A stretch of 64,000 nucleotides of DNA. It comes from Pseudopyrenochaeta lycopersici. Taxonomy: Eukaryota > Ascomycota > Dothideomycetes > Pleosporales > Pseudopyrenochaetaceae. Positions 26,139-39,499 of this stretch are shown one piece after another. Positions within the stretch are counted from its first letter, which is position 1, and every line of letters starts with the position of its first letter. The notes under the pieces are model-generated. The model saw only the letters and a program-made list of their open reading frames with translations, ran no database searches and was not told where the DNA came from. The stretch covers positions 1,013,044 through 1,077,043 of the forward strand of contig NHZP01000018.1 in the NCBI GenBank assembly GCA_003313425.1, read 5' to 3'. The translations under genes were made by a program, and so were the position numbers.

Positions 26139-29100
26139 TGTCACGGTAACCACCATGGTTCCCGCAACACCTGAATTAGCTAGCCCTGTCGAGGCCTGAG
26201 CTTAAGCACAGGCCTAGCCCCTGAGTATTCTTCTGCACCTAAGTTTCTATTCTCTTCTCTTCTTTACGCAATATCTTATATTATACCTAAGATTGTACGT
26301 AGTATAATAATTAAGCTATTAGTTAAGCGTTAAAATCCCTACTTATAGCCTCTTATAATATTATATTACATTATTTACTATAGCCTCTTAAGAAAATATA
26401 GATCTATTTTAGCTTATCCTATAATAGCTATAGGAACTAAGAGTTAGTAGTAAAGTATTAAAAGCTAGAAATAAAGCCTTATAGGCCTCTCTATCTAAGC
26501 AGGAAGCCTGCTATTATAAAGAGATAGTAACTCTATACTAAGAACTTAAGGTAATTAAGATAAAGTTTACTACTACTCTAGCTATTATAATAACTAAAGC
26601 TAAGAGCTAACTAAGTAATAAAGAGATATTATCTAGTAATAGATCCTCTCCTATAACTCTTACCCTACCTATAACTTAAACTTCCCTTTCTAAACCCTCT
26701 ATAATTAGGCTAAAATTAGAATAACTCTCTAACCTACCTGCGTTTAGTAGAAGGAAGAAGGACCTCCTACTCTTCCTAATAAAACTATAATATAAGTTAA
26801 AAGGAAACGCTAATTAATTTATAAATAAAGGAGCCCGCCTAATTTATATATACTCTTATCTTAAGTATAACTCTACTATACTAGTAGACCCTCTTATAAA
26901 TAAAGATATTATAACTATAGATTAACTTATTAGATTCCTTAATACTACCTATAGAGATCTAAACTAAGAACTTAGTACGTAGAGCTAATTAGATAACTTA
27001 AAATAAGGAAAGAAGAACTTCCTATTTTACTTTATAGATTTTAGAAAGCTAGTAGCTAATACTAACCTAAATAAAGGAGCCTAGATTAACTAACTCTACT
27101 ACTCTCTCTCTAATAATTTAAGAAGAGTTATAGTTAACGTACTAATCTCTTAGTCTCTAAATAGTTATGCGAACCTAATCGCGTTATATAATAATAATTT
27201 ATGTTACTTACTATCTTAAGCTAAATAACGCTAGTATCTAATAGAAATAGAGATTAATATTACTAACTACACACTTATTAGTTCTGCGGAGTATTAAAAA
27301 TAGATTAAGAAAGGACGCTGTTTTAAATATAACTCTAAAGATTATATCTCCTATTACTACTCTATTCCTCTACCCTAACTACGCATAAATAGTTATTATC
27401 TGTAGTTACTAAAAAGCCCTTAGAGTTATAGATCTTTAACCTTAACTAGTAGCTTAAGATAATCTTATAGACGTAAAGCAGCTTATTCTTACTCTTATAA
27501 GGGAAAAGCCTTATCCTAAAGATAAGTTACTCTCTAGGACTATGCACTTACTAAATCTCTACTAAACTCTAGGCTACGCCCTATTAAGACTTATAGAAAT
27601 ATAGTATAACTATACCCTGCTTAATCTAATAAGGCCTTATAAAGAGTAACCTAAAAGTACTTATTAATACTAGAGTAACTAGTATTAGTTATATCTACAG
27701 AGATCTCGCGCGTAACCTAAAACTAAATTAAATACTACTACTTTACGTTATATACTTAACTAGATTTACTAGAACTGTACTTAATAGTAGAGAAGTCTCT
27801 TATACTGTTAACCTAACCCTCTGCTATAGAAACTATATAGAGAACCTGCACCTATACGTTATAAATACAGGCTATTATAATATAATCCTTAGCTAACCTT
27901 AGATATATAAGTATAAGATTAGCGTAGATTATAGATATAAATAGCTAAAGTTTAACGCTTAATAGTATACTAAACGCTGCCTACGTAAGAACTATAACAC
28001 GAACTTACTAAAGACTAAAGCCTTAGCTAGTATACTAGTCTATACTAGTTACTCTAGGCCTACTTACTTAAACCTAACTATCTAATACTAATATAACTAC
28101 TAGTTACTTAAGATAAATTACTAACTAAAAGAACTTATAGAAGAGTCTTTAGAGACTCCTGCTTTAAGACTTAATAGAGAAGAAGAACCTAACCTCTTAT
28201 CTTAACCTAACCTAGATATATACTATATTAGAGCTAAACTACTTATTTACTTAGCTAAGAAGTAAGACTATAAAATATTTATAGTATTAATTACTAATAT
28301 TAATAAAGCCCTTACTCCTAAGACCTATACTAACCTAGTTACTAAAGTACCTACTAAATATTATAATCTGCTTATAGTCTTTTTATAATAAGAGTTAGAT
28401 TAGCTGCCTAAAAGATAGCTACATAATTATAAGATTAACCTTAAGAAAGGTAAATAACCTAACCTTAGGCTACTATATAGTATGTCCTAGAATAAGCTAC
28501 TTATATTATATAAATACCTTAAAGATAACCTCTTAAAAGGCTTTATCTAAGCTAGCTTATCCCTTATTACCTTACCTATTATCTTTATTAAGAAACTAGA
28601 AGAAGGCCTTTAATTCTGTGTAGACTACTAAGGCCTTAATACTATTACTATTAAGAACTAATACCTAATACTACCAATCTAAGAAACCCTAAACTAACTT
28701 AGTAAAGCTAAGTACTATATAAAGCTTAATATTATTACTACCTTTAACCGCCTCTATATTATAGAAGGAGATAAATAGCTAACTACCTTCTATATAAGAT
28801 ACAGCATGTTTAAGTACCTTATTATACTCTTTAGCTTAGCTAACGCGCTAAACACGTTCTAATACTTTGTAAACAACGTCCTACGTCTATACCTAGATAT
28901 TTTCTATACTACTTACCTTAATAATATCTTAATCTATAGTAAGAACTTATAAAAGTACTAAGAATATATCTAATCTGTCTTTAGAGCCTTATAAGAAGCT
29001 AGATTATAACTTAATATTAATAAGTGCGAGTTCTACTAATCTAAGGTTATATACCTAGGCTATATAATTACTATAAGCAGAGTAAAGATAGACCCTAGAA

Positions 29101-31920
29101 AAGTTTAAGCTATCTAAGATTAGGAATACCTAAGGAATATTAAAAACGTACGCGCTTTCTTAGGGTTCGCTAACTTCTACTAGAAGTTTATTAATAACTT
29201 CTTATATATAGTTACACCTCTAGTACACCTAATAAAGAAGGATACTAAGTTCTCCTTTACTAACGCTTACTATAAAGTATTTAATAATTTAAAATAAGCC
29301 TTTATAACTACTCTAATTCTCTGTTACTTTAACCCTAGCCTACCTATAGTTATTAAGGCTAACGCCTTAGACTACGTAATAGCAGGAGTCCTATCTTAGA
29401 AGAATAAGGGAGAGGTCCTCTAGCCTATCACGTATTACTTAAAGAGAATAAACCCTAATAAGAGTAATTATAAGATATATAATAAGGAATTACTTATAAT
29501 TGTACGCTGCTTTAAACACTAGAGACTAGAACTAGAGAGAGCCTACTTCCTAATTAATATATTAAGTAATTATAAGAACCTATAGTATTTCGTAACTATA
29601 AAATAACTAAGCTACTAATAAGCCTACTAGTTAGAGTACTTATCCTATTTTAACTTTATAATTATATATTAACTAGGTAAGCTAAGAGAAAAACCTAACG
29701 CACTAACACAACGCTCTTAAGACTAGCCTACCTAAGAAGAGGTATATAACGCTTATAAATAGATACTACTATAACTAGATCTATTTAAATATCTAATATC
29801 TAAGGTACTCTCTAGCGCCTATAATCTTTCCTTATTAGAAACTAAACGCTCTATCTAAGAGATTATTAACGTAGAATATAACTCTAACCTATTTATATAG
29901 GAAATCTTAGCTCTATTAAGGACTAATACTTAGTAATCTAAAAAAGTCTTACTCTTAGAATATAAAGAATAAAATTAGCGCCTGTACTACTAGGGATAAC
30001 TAGTAATTCCTACACACAACGAACTTATTATTAAGCTCTTACGCGCAGTATATAACTCCCCTACAGGCAGCTACCTAGGATAAAGAAAAATATTAAAAAT
30101 CCTCTAAAGAGAATACTACTAGGTAAATATATTTTAGATAATCTACTATGATATTACCTACTGCTATACCTGCTAATAATTAAAAGCCTCTCGCGAGAAG
30201 TATTACGGCCTGCTTAAGCCTCTACTAGTACCTAAAAGATAATAGTAAGATATATTAGTTAACTTTATAACTGTGGAGGAAAAAGGGAGAGCTTGGCAAC
30301 AGTTACCCAGGTGATCTATGAGATGGACCACTGTTTTGTCTAGGAGGCTTTGAGAGCCAGCTATATAAAGGAGAGCTGAGCACGGCCTATTACAGGGGCC
30401 ATTATACGGTAGGAGCGTGAGCAGCGTGTACGCGTGCGCGAGCGCGCACGTGATCGCGCACGTGAGCGCGCACGTGAGCCTACCGTACCCCAGGTCACAG
30501 CGCGTTGTTTGCAACAATAACTAACCTCCCTAAATTTAAAGGATATACTAATATTATAGTAGTAGTTAATTAGCTATCTAAATACTGCTACCTAATCCCC
30601 TGTACTAAGATAGAAGCTCTAGACGTTACTTAGCTATTCATTCGCTACGTGTAGGTATATCATAGCCTTCTAAATATAATTGTCTCTAACTGTAGCAGAC
30701 AGTTTGTCTCTGCTTTCTTTAACGAACTCTGTAAACAATTAAAAATTAACTAACGCTATTTAACTAGCTACTACCCTGAAACTAATAGCTAGACTAAGAT
30801 TATAAATTTAGTAATAGAGCAGGTCCTACGCGCGTATACGAACTATTAGTAAACTAACTAGGTTAGCTGCTTACCTATTACCTAATTTAAAGCTAATAAT
30901 ATAGTCTTAGAATTAACTAGGTTATCCCTAATAATAGCCTGCTTTAGCTAGAACCTACAAATAGGTTTTAAACTGCCCTTAAATATAAGGAGAGCCTTGT
31001 ACTAAGCTCTACATGCCTAAGAAGCTAACTAGATAATTAAGAAGATACGTAACATAATAGAGTTTATCCGCGAAGAAATAATATAGGCCTAAGCTTATTA
31101 ATAGGAACACGTAAATAAGAAACGCCTCTTAGTACCTGCGTATAAAGTAGGCGATAAAGTCTAGCTTAATACTTAAAATATCTATACTTAATAAGCCTTA
31201 AAGAAGCTAGACTAGAAGAATCTTAGCCCCTACTGCGTAGCTAAGAAGATCTCCTCTTACGCGTATAGACTTAAACTGCCTAAATCTATAAAGATATACC
31301 TAGTTTTCTACGTCTCTCTACTCTAACTAGCTATAGCTAAGTTAAACTACTTACTTAGTTAATAAGTAATACTACCTAAACTAGTAATAGTAGATAAGAA
31401 GGAGGAGTACTTTATTAAAAGTATAGAGGACCTGCGTCTTAATAGATAACGTAACTAACATAAATATCTAGTAAAGTAGACAGGCTATAATAAGATAAGT
31501 TAGGAACTTACTATAGACCTAAAAGATAATTAAGCCGTAACTAATTTCTATAAGAGGTACCTTAATATCTTAGAGCTACCTAAAACTACGTAAGAGTAAG
31601 AGTAAGGTCCTTACTACGCAAAGACATAAACCTAATACTAGTAATAATACTACTCTATAAACACTCCTCGCAGGAGCTTAAGAGTAAGAGGAGGGTACTA
31701 TTATAGTAACTACTGTAGTTCCTGTAACACCTAAATTGGCTAGCCCTGTTAAGGCCTGAGCTTAAGCACAGGCCTAGCCCCTGAGTATTCTTTTGCACCT
31801 AAGTTTCTGTTCTCTTCTCTTCTTTACGTAACGTCTTATATTACACCTAAGATTATACGTAGTATAATAATTAAGCTATTAGTTAAGCGTTAAAATCCCT
31901 ACTTGTAGCCTCTCGTGACA
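26139..31920 (+). mobile_element. Ty3/Gypsy element (Gypsy-2), complete with both LTRs, RIP-mutated
   Basis: LTRs of 222 bp lie at 26139-26360 and 31699-31920. The outer ends are undamaged (TGTCACGG at the left, TCGTGACA at the right) while the inner copies are RIP-converted (TTATAATA, TATTATAG). TTAA flanks both sides, a possible 4-bp target duplication. Gag spans about 26400-27400, RT about 28560-29000 (TYLNNILIYSKN, with YLDD changed to YLNN), RNase H near 29340-29480 (IKANALDYVIAG), integrase core near 30530-30800, and a C-terminal domain near 31430-31530. A solo LTR (30272-30516) splits the integrase. Confidence 0.8.
30272..30516. repeat. Solo LTR, family L, 245-bp form
   Basis: Starts TGTGGAGG, ends TTTGCAACA, flanked by ATAAC on both sides (30267-30271 and 30517-30521). 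Contains CTATATAAAGG. It interrupts the Gypsy-2 integrase cleanly: removing it and one flank copy restores the frame. Undamaged by RIP and apparently identical to the 16391-16635 copy. Confidence 0.85.
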
Positions 31921-34275
31921 TTAAGTATAAAGACGTTAAGATACTAAACAGGTATTAGGAGGAACCTTTTTTAGAGTCGCGCCTACTAATAAGTAAGAAT
32001 TATAAACTCTATATATAATAAGTATATAAGAACTCCTTAAGCTAAATATTAAGCTTAATAGAAGCTAGATAAAAGTACTAGTAGATTCTAGAGTATAACA
32101 GAGCTATATTTCTGTACAAGCGATAGAATAAGCTAGTCTTATTCTATCGTTAAAATTAGTACTATATCTATTAACAGTAGCTAATAGATAACTAATACTA
32201 TTAGAGTCTGCAATTATATTTAAAGTATAGAACGTGTAACTTATTATCTAGAACTACAGGGAGATAATTACCCTAGACGTCTTTAGACTATTACAACACG
32301 ACGTAATACTAAGACTCTTATAGTTAAGAGAATATAACCTAGAAATAAACTAGAAAAAGAAGAAGTTCTTGTTTAAATACTATAGAACAGACGTAACTAT
32401 AAGTAAGCCTACGCTGTAGCTAGGTACCTAGGTAGATAAGAAGATAATAATTAGGATCCTTACTTTAAATAAGGACAACCTTAGAATATAAAGGTCTAAC
32501 TTAGTAGGTACTAATAAGAGGCCCTTAGACTAATAAGCTAGAGTTAAAGAGTGAAGTATAACTCTAGTAATCTCTAATAAGTATAAAAAATATAAGTTAC
32601 TTTTTTAGGAAGAGATACGTATAAAAGTATTACCTAAGTATTAACCTTAGGATTATAAGATTATTTTATAGGAAGGAAAGTAACTAACTTTTAGCCTAAT
32701 TTATAGATTATTTAAAAGAGAACTTAAGACCCTATATAAATGTATTAAGATAAACTTAAAAAAGAGATTTATTAAAGAATTATAGTTACTAGTAAGATAC
32801 TTTATACTATTTATACTTAAGAAAAATAGGAAGTTAGGATTATATATTAACTACTAGAAACTTAATAATATTATAATAAAGAATTAATACTTTTTACTAA
32901 ATATAGTAGAACTATAAGATTAACTAGCCTTTATAAAAATCTTTATAGTATTAGACTTAAAAAAAGTATATAACTTTATTTATATAAAGGAAAGTAAAGA
33001 ATAGAAGACTACGTTTAGAACCTACTATAGCTACTATAAGTATATAGTAATACTTTTTAGTTTTACTAATATACTAGCTATATACTAGGTACTTATTAAT
33101 AATATATTAAGAGAATACTTAAATATATTTATTATTATATACTTTAATAATATTCTTATATACTCTAATAATCTATAAGAATATATTAAGCACGTTAAAA
33201 TAGTTCTTATCTACTTAAGAAGATTTAGTTTACTACTTAAACTTAAGAAATATAAGTTTTATAAAAAAGAAGTTAAATTCTTAAAATATATAGTAAGTAT
33301 ATATAGAGTAAAGATAAGTAAAGAAAAAATAAGAGTAGTAAAAGAATAGCTTAAACCTAAAATAGTTAAAGATATATAGTTATTTATAAGATTTATTAAC
33401 TTTAACTAATAGTTTATTAAGGACTTCTTTAAAAAATCTATCTTACTTACTAAACTTATAAAGAAGAAAATAAAATAAGAATAAAGAAATAAATAAAGAA
33501 AATTATTCTACATACTTAAAGAACCTTATATTATACTACTAGTATTAATTATATTTTAAATAGGAGAACCTTTATAGTTTAAAACAGACGCTTTAGACCT
33601 TATACTAGGTGTAATAGTACAGTAAGAGCGTAATAGGAAATAGCACCTAATCGCGTACTACTTAAGAAAATTTACAGACCCTAAGGAACGCTATAACGTG
33701 TATAACAAAGAGCTTATAGTAGTTATTAACGCCCTTAACTACTAGCAGATCTATATAAAAAGTTGCTTAGATCTTATAATATTTATAGATTATAAGAACT
33801 TAATTAATTTTACTACTACTAGAGATTTAAACAAAAGATAGGTTAGATAAGCTAAAATATTAAGATAATATAAGTTTAAGATTATACACACGCTAGGAAA
33901 GGGTAATAGTAGAGCTAACGCTCTTAGCTGTAGATTTGATATTATAGGAATAAAAGTAATAGTTAGTAATACTATCCTTTAAGTAAACTAGAATAGAAGC
34001 TTAGGACTTAATAAGTTATTAAATAATACTATAATAATTATATCTAAGGTACTTAGAGAATTATAAGAAGTAATTATCTAATATTACTATAATAACCTAG
34101 TATATAGTTACCTAAAAACTAAAAGAATAATAGAACTTATATAATAATACTATAGCCTTAAGAATATAAAAGCTAAAGTTAAATAGTTTATTAAGAAATA
34201 TGCAGACTATTATAAGAATAAATATAGTACCTACGCGCTATATAGAGAAATATAAGCTATAGAGCTACCTACTCA
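31921..34275 (+). mobile_element. Third Ty3/Gypsy pol fragment, RIP-mutated
   Basis: The plus-strand frame gives a protease-like start (about 32060-32350), RT (about 32740-33330, with IVLDLKKVYNFI and the loop IIYFNNILIYS), RNase H (KTDALDLILG near 33575) and the start of an integrase zinc-binding region up to about 34270. No LTR at either end. It may be the 3' part of the element into which Gypsy-2 inserted, or an independent fragment. It stops where undamaged sequence begins near 34275. Confidence 0.65.
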
Positions 34276-34429
34276 GGTATGCCGCTAGGGAATGCCCCCC
34301 TCTCCTAAACTAAACCCTTTCGGGAAGTCATTGCCTCTTCCAGCCAAACCCCCTCGCATCTTATGCGACCTCTCTACGCGCACACATGTTACGCGTCAAC
34401 GCGCTTTTGCTTGCTAACTTATTACGAAC

Positions 34430-37400
34430 ATCCTTCTCCCCAACTACTACAGCTTACTGATTAGCTCTATCTTACTGCGTACTCCTTGTACTTCTTACTA
34501 GCCGTAGAGCTGCTATAACGGCTTAACTCGGATTAAGAGAGCTCCTTAAGCAGCTTAATCTCCACGTCAACGAGCCTGAGCCAGTTATTATCTGTCGCCT
34601 GTGTAAATTTACTCTGCATAGCACTAGTAAGTCTATCGCTGATTATGTGGTTAAAAAACACAACTATTCTAGGTATATAACGAAGCAGCTACGCGAACTT
34701 CTTAAACTGTACAACATCCTAGGCCTAAGAGAGCTCCGCCTGCGACTAGACTACTCTCCGCCTTATCCCTATCTTACTAATTACCTTAGAAATACGTGTA
34801 AGCATTATAGCTATAAGACGACGAGCATTAACCTTATAGGTCGCTATTTATCTGCTAAGCACGGCGTAAAGCGCAAGTCCTTGATATAGCTCCATGATCA
34901 TGTTAGCTGAGGCCTGATGCTCTAAAGCTAGGACTATAATAGGGCGTACGGTTATTAGATTGTGAAACAGGATTGTACATCTGCTACTCGCAGTTCTGTC
35001 GTCGACAGCAGCTTGCAACAGACCTCTGCACCGCGCCTGCAGCGCCTTAAACAGCTACATCTTAAAGAACTTAAACGCATAAATCGTCGTCGAACGAATA
35101 TAACTAATAACCTTGGCGGTTGCGACATAGCTTTGAACACGAACTAGATGCGACGCACTGGATAGGCGGAAACCTTTGCTGGTGCAGAGCGCAGGCTCCT
35201 TGTGCAGCTCGCGCAGATCCCTGTTGTTACGGTGCAGAATCTGCACCTTAGACTCTACGGAGGCGTAGACCTATACAGCTGCAAGGAAGATAAGTATAGA
35301 CTAAGCCTTCTAGTCGCAGCGCTAGACTAAGTCTTTGATTAATATGAAGACACAGTCCGCTATACTGATGTTTTAATCTAGTGTCTGCTTTATAGTTTAT
35401 ACCCTGATCGCACGTATAAGGCGCCTTTTAAGTTAGTTAGTCGTAAGGTAACTACCTAAAGATATAGAAGGATCTTTAAGATAGTTTTCTGTTTCTGTGT
35501 ACGCTTCTAGAGGCTGGACAAGTGCGCACGATAAAACCTTCTACGTAGGTCTCTTACTAAAGAGTAAGATGAGTTGCTGCACTAACTGTGGTTTGACTAG
35601 GCATGGTCCCTTATGCCCGAGATAAAGACGAAGGAGGTAGAGCCGCGCGCATACTAATTAAAATTAGGCCCTCTAAACTTAGAAACCTGGGAATTAATTT
35701 TAGAAGATAAGAGCGACGAGTCTGCCTCTGTTATTACAGACGATAGTAAGGAAGAGTTTGAATTAGCAGAAAGTCTACTAATAACTATATCAGAATTTAA
35801 GGAGCCTTCTAAAAGTTATAGTTTCTTAAAAAGGAATAGTAGAGAAGCTCTTTCTTGGGCTAAGTATATAAAGCGCCGCTAGTCTACTAGTATAGCCTAC
35901 GCTGTAAGTGCTCTAGATTTAAGAAGGGATTATGAAACTCCTTAACCTTTTAAAAAAAAGGAGGCGACATAGAGTAGCCTACTAGAAGATATGCTCTTCT
36001 GCTTTATATATTTTCTATTAATAGAGGAATATAAGGATAGCACGCTGTCCTCTACCCTTCTGATATACTCCAGCGGTGTTCTTAGCTTAACTTAAGGTGG
36101 CTCTACATTCGAACGCGCGGGGAATTATACGTTAAAATTATCTGCTATAATCTATTACGTTTGAATAATTATCCTTAAAGCTACTCTTCCTTAGTTTGCT
36201 TATGTTAGCCTAGGTTAGAGCGTTAGACTACGCTATAGACAAGTAGAGCTCCTTAATTAGGCCTGTAGAAAAAATTTATACCTAAGATCGCTAACACTAA
36301 TAAATAAGCTTCTTAGCCTACACAATTACAGGAGGGTAAGCAGTTACTTAGAAGGGCTCTTATTCCGCGTAACTTAGAGCTAAGACAGCTAGGTTATCTC
36401 TTAGGAAAAACATAGCCTTTCTATAGCAAAGTTCTGTTAGATCAGCTACAACTCTATTTAGGACACTTTAGCAGTATATAGTAAACTTATGTATAGTTAG
36501 AGTCCGCCAATCAATCTAGGTAGTATTCGTGACTATCTTACTAATACTTCTGCTAGCTATTCCTTCGTGACTGACAGTGCGAATAGCCTCTTAGAATTAT
36601 ACCTAGAGCTATCTTACAGGGCTTCCTTAGCGACGGTTAATAGACTGCTAGCTAATGATAACTGGGACGACTAAGCAGTCCGCTAGTACCTAGAGCTATA
36701 CAGTTAAATAACTAAGCTAATAATATTATTACTGTATTTGCTAGGAGGACAGGCTCTAAGGGGAACAGAACTGTCAGCGCTTGAGCACTGTAATAGATCT
36801 TCAACATCTTATAGTGTATGTGTATATTCACGTAAGATAGCGCTAATCTTTAGGCACGCTAAGTCCTAGCGCTTAACTAATTATAAGTTCTACGTAGTAA
36901 GATTTATACTAGATAAAGTTAGTCAGCTTCTCTACTATTATCTTGTGTTCATTTAGCTATTTGTATGCATGCTCTATTAAGAGTTCTACGCAGGGGACAT
37001 TAATAGCACGCTTCTCTTTTTATTACTAACTGTTCTAAAAGAGCTATTAAAGACGTCAGTGCTTACAAAGGTACTTAAGCGTTAAACTACGAGCACTGTA
37101 GGTTTCTAATTAAGCGTTAGGACATATTAATAGCTAGTAATTACAGTAACTAATAAACATATTTAACACATATTAGAACCTTTTAACAGGCATAATAACT
37201 GAAGCACAAAGGCAGATCTAAATATAGTATATGCATGGCAGAGTAGGCACAGACTACTGCAAAGAGGTATGTTATATAGAATTAACGGTGCATTCCTGGA
37301 TACGCTTCAACCTGCGCTGCTTAATATTTATAAATAGGCATTAAATAAGTAGCATAAGTTTCTGCAGCTAGAACCAGCAGCTTATAACGCCTGTATTAAG

Positions 37401-39060
37401 ATAATTAAAGGTTAAAAGCGTAAGGTAGCGTCTTCTTCTAGCGATAGTTCTCCAAAACAGCGTTATACTACTTAGCGAACGGGCATAGATTCATCCCCAC
37501 TAAATAAGTAAGCCCTCCTTAAGCCTATGCCACATAAGATCAGCTAAGGCCTGTAGGCGAAGGAAGTTAAAGTTACCTTTTACAAAAGTACACTAAAACA
37601 AGCATAGCTAGGTTATATACCTATCTTTAGTCGCCTAAGTTACTTTAAGCGCGACAGAGTAATTAAGGAGAGGAAAAAGATTTTAGCCTATATTACGAGC
37701 GAAGAAGCAGAACTTAACAGATACTTTAATTCCTGCTACTAGCTGCATAGTATAGATAAAGAGTTTATACGCTAGAGAAACGTTAGCTGCTAGCTTTGTT
37801 ACGCAGACAGTAGGAAGATAGAGCCTGATTACCTACTTAAGCACTATAACTATTACTGTAGCTCCGCAAGAGCTTAATAAATTTTTAATTAGCTTTAAGC
37901 GCTTAAGCTTCCACAGCGCTTAAGGGGTGCTAGCTAGTGCGATTTATGCTCTATAACTGAATTTGTGTGTGCAGATATTATTACAGGCGTCTGGCTAGGT
38001 AACGCCAAGTACGAGGCCGAAAGAAGTTATTAGAGAGAGCAGGCGGAGAAGTTACTTAACAGGGATAGGAAATGCTAAATAAAGCTGGTAGTAAAGAGGA
38101 CTATTACTGCACTTTATACTTATAATGAACATATCCTAGGAGCCTTTTTAATAGAAAGACTTAGTGAGGAGAACAGAGTAGATATTATGGCGAAGAATTA
38201 GGTAGAGTTCTGGTTCTGGCAACGCGTCTCTCTGGGTAGCAGTACAGTCTTAAGGCTTCTTTTCGTGTTTAAAATACTTATAAGTACTTTCAACTTTAGA
38301 TGATCCTAGCTATTAGCAACAAAGAGCCCTAATTTAAGCGTAATCTCCCTACTACTATGTAGTTACGGCTGGGACAACGACGATAAAGTATAAGGCTAGC
38401 ATAACACGTTAAAGTAGTAGATAGGAAAATGTGGATTCTGTGCTAGACGCGGGCTTAAAGATACTAAGATCAATTACAGTTTAAGCAACTGTAGGCGCGG
38501 GGGATTAACACAGCAGTTAATCTGTATGGGCGAAGCTATCTTTCTTAAAGGTTTTAAAGCAAAAGGTGGTTGTGCGAGGTGCGCTGTGCCTTAAGAAATT
38601 TGTAACAGGTAGGCAAAATTAAGCGACAGAGTCTAGAGAGAGTAACCTCTAGAACGTTATTAATACGGGCGCTTAGTATACAATACAGTTATTAGGCTAT
38701 ACTAATGTACTAATACAAGGTACGCCTTTAACTTATTAATAATGATAGAAGAGGAGGGTAAGGAGGAGTACTGTGACCTGGATAATGTTAACGTGACCAT
38801 GTAGCTATATAGGAAGTTAGTTGTTGCTAACGTTAAAGGTACTAAGATGCTGCGACAGCTTTAGGTATGGACGCAAATGCTATAAAAGGCACGCTTAGAG
38901 TACTAAGATTTTAGAGTACTTTTAGAGTTATTATAATAACACTAGATCTCTACTAAGTAGCTAGAGTACAATAATGCTGCAGCATATCAGCCCTAGTTCT
39001 TCTAATAAGTACCCTTAAAAATGTACTGTTACAAGAAGGAGCGAAGACATTAATTAAAAT
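34430..39060 (+). pseudogene. Telomere-linked RecQ-helicase-type (TLH) pseudogene lacking the helicase core
   Basis: A single plus-strand frame, with small shifts, can be followed through many TAG/TAA stops. The N-terminus has two C2H2-like units (ICRLCKFTLHS...VVKKHN near 34590-34660; YKTTSINLIGRYLSAKHGVK near 34820-34870) as in the OrsC-like N-terminal region of fungal TLH proteins. The C-terminus contains GFKAKGGCARCAVP near 38550-38590, the Cys-rich signature I associate with the end of these subtelomeric helicases. Between about 37400 and 37560, where the RecQ helicase domain should lie, there is only a short low-complexity link, and no Walker A or DEAH motif is seen. Length (about 1,540 codons) is short for a full TLH. 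The family call rests on remembered patterns, not a search. Confidence 0.6.
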
Positions 39061-39294
39061 ATACAGTTACTTACATTACGCGATGTTATTATAATTCTAT
39101 TACTACTCGTATAGAATACGCATCCTTAACTTTTAGACAGGTAGACAAAGGCTTAGAACTACTTAATAATGCTTTCTTAAAGACTTTGGCGTCTTAGTCT
39201 ATAAGCAGCATGGTACTGCAGTCGTTAATCTTAACACGTATCCCCTGCAGTATTATACTATGTACCTAAACTGTACCTTTAGGGTTATATTAGG

Positions 39295-39389
39295 TTGCCC
39301 CTAGGGGCAAGAATTAAGTTAGCCTCTAGAGGCAAGACCCTAGGGGGGTTAACAAGCGTAGGAAGTAATGCCTGCCCCTAGGGGCAAGA
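39295..39389. repeat. Cluster of GC palindromes
   Basis: TTGCCCCTAGGGGCAA at 39295-39310, TGCCCCTAGGGGCA at 39373-39386, and a related GCCTCTAGAGGC at 39322-39333 within 95 bp. Each is followed by AAGA or AGA. They lie in decayed sequence between two pseudogenes; function unknown. Confidence 0.5.
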
Positions 39390-39499
39390 TGCCTGTGCAA
39401 ACAACGTAGCTTTACGAACTTTAAAACTTTATATAGCCTTCCTACCTACTACTCTATAGCGTGCCTATTCTATAAGAAGCTATTTTCCTAGGCTCTATT

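Noticed and set aside
16390..30517. Identical 93- and 104-codon frames as a duplicated gene
   Set aside because: Both lie inside the 245-bp solo LTRs with target duplications; the coding potential is incidental.
34647..35246. Several separate small genes of 60-80 codons
   Set aside because: The plus-strand ones join into the decayed TLH-like frame; the others are antisense shadows.
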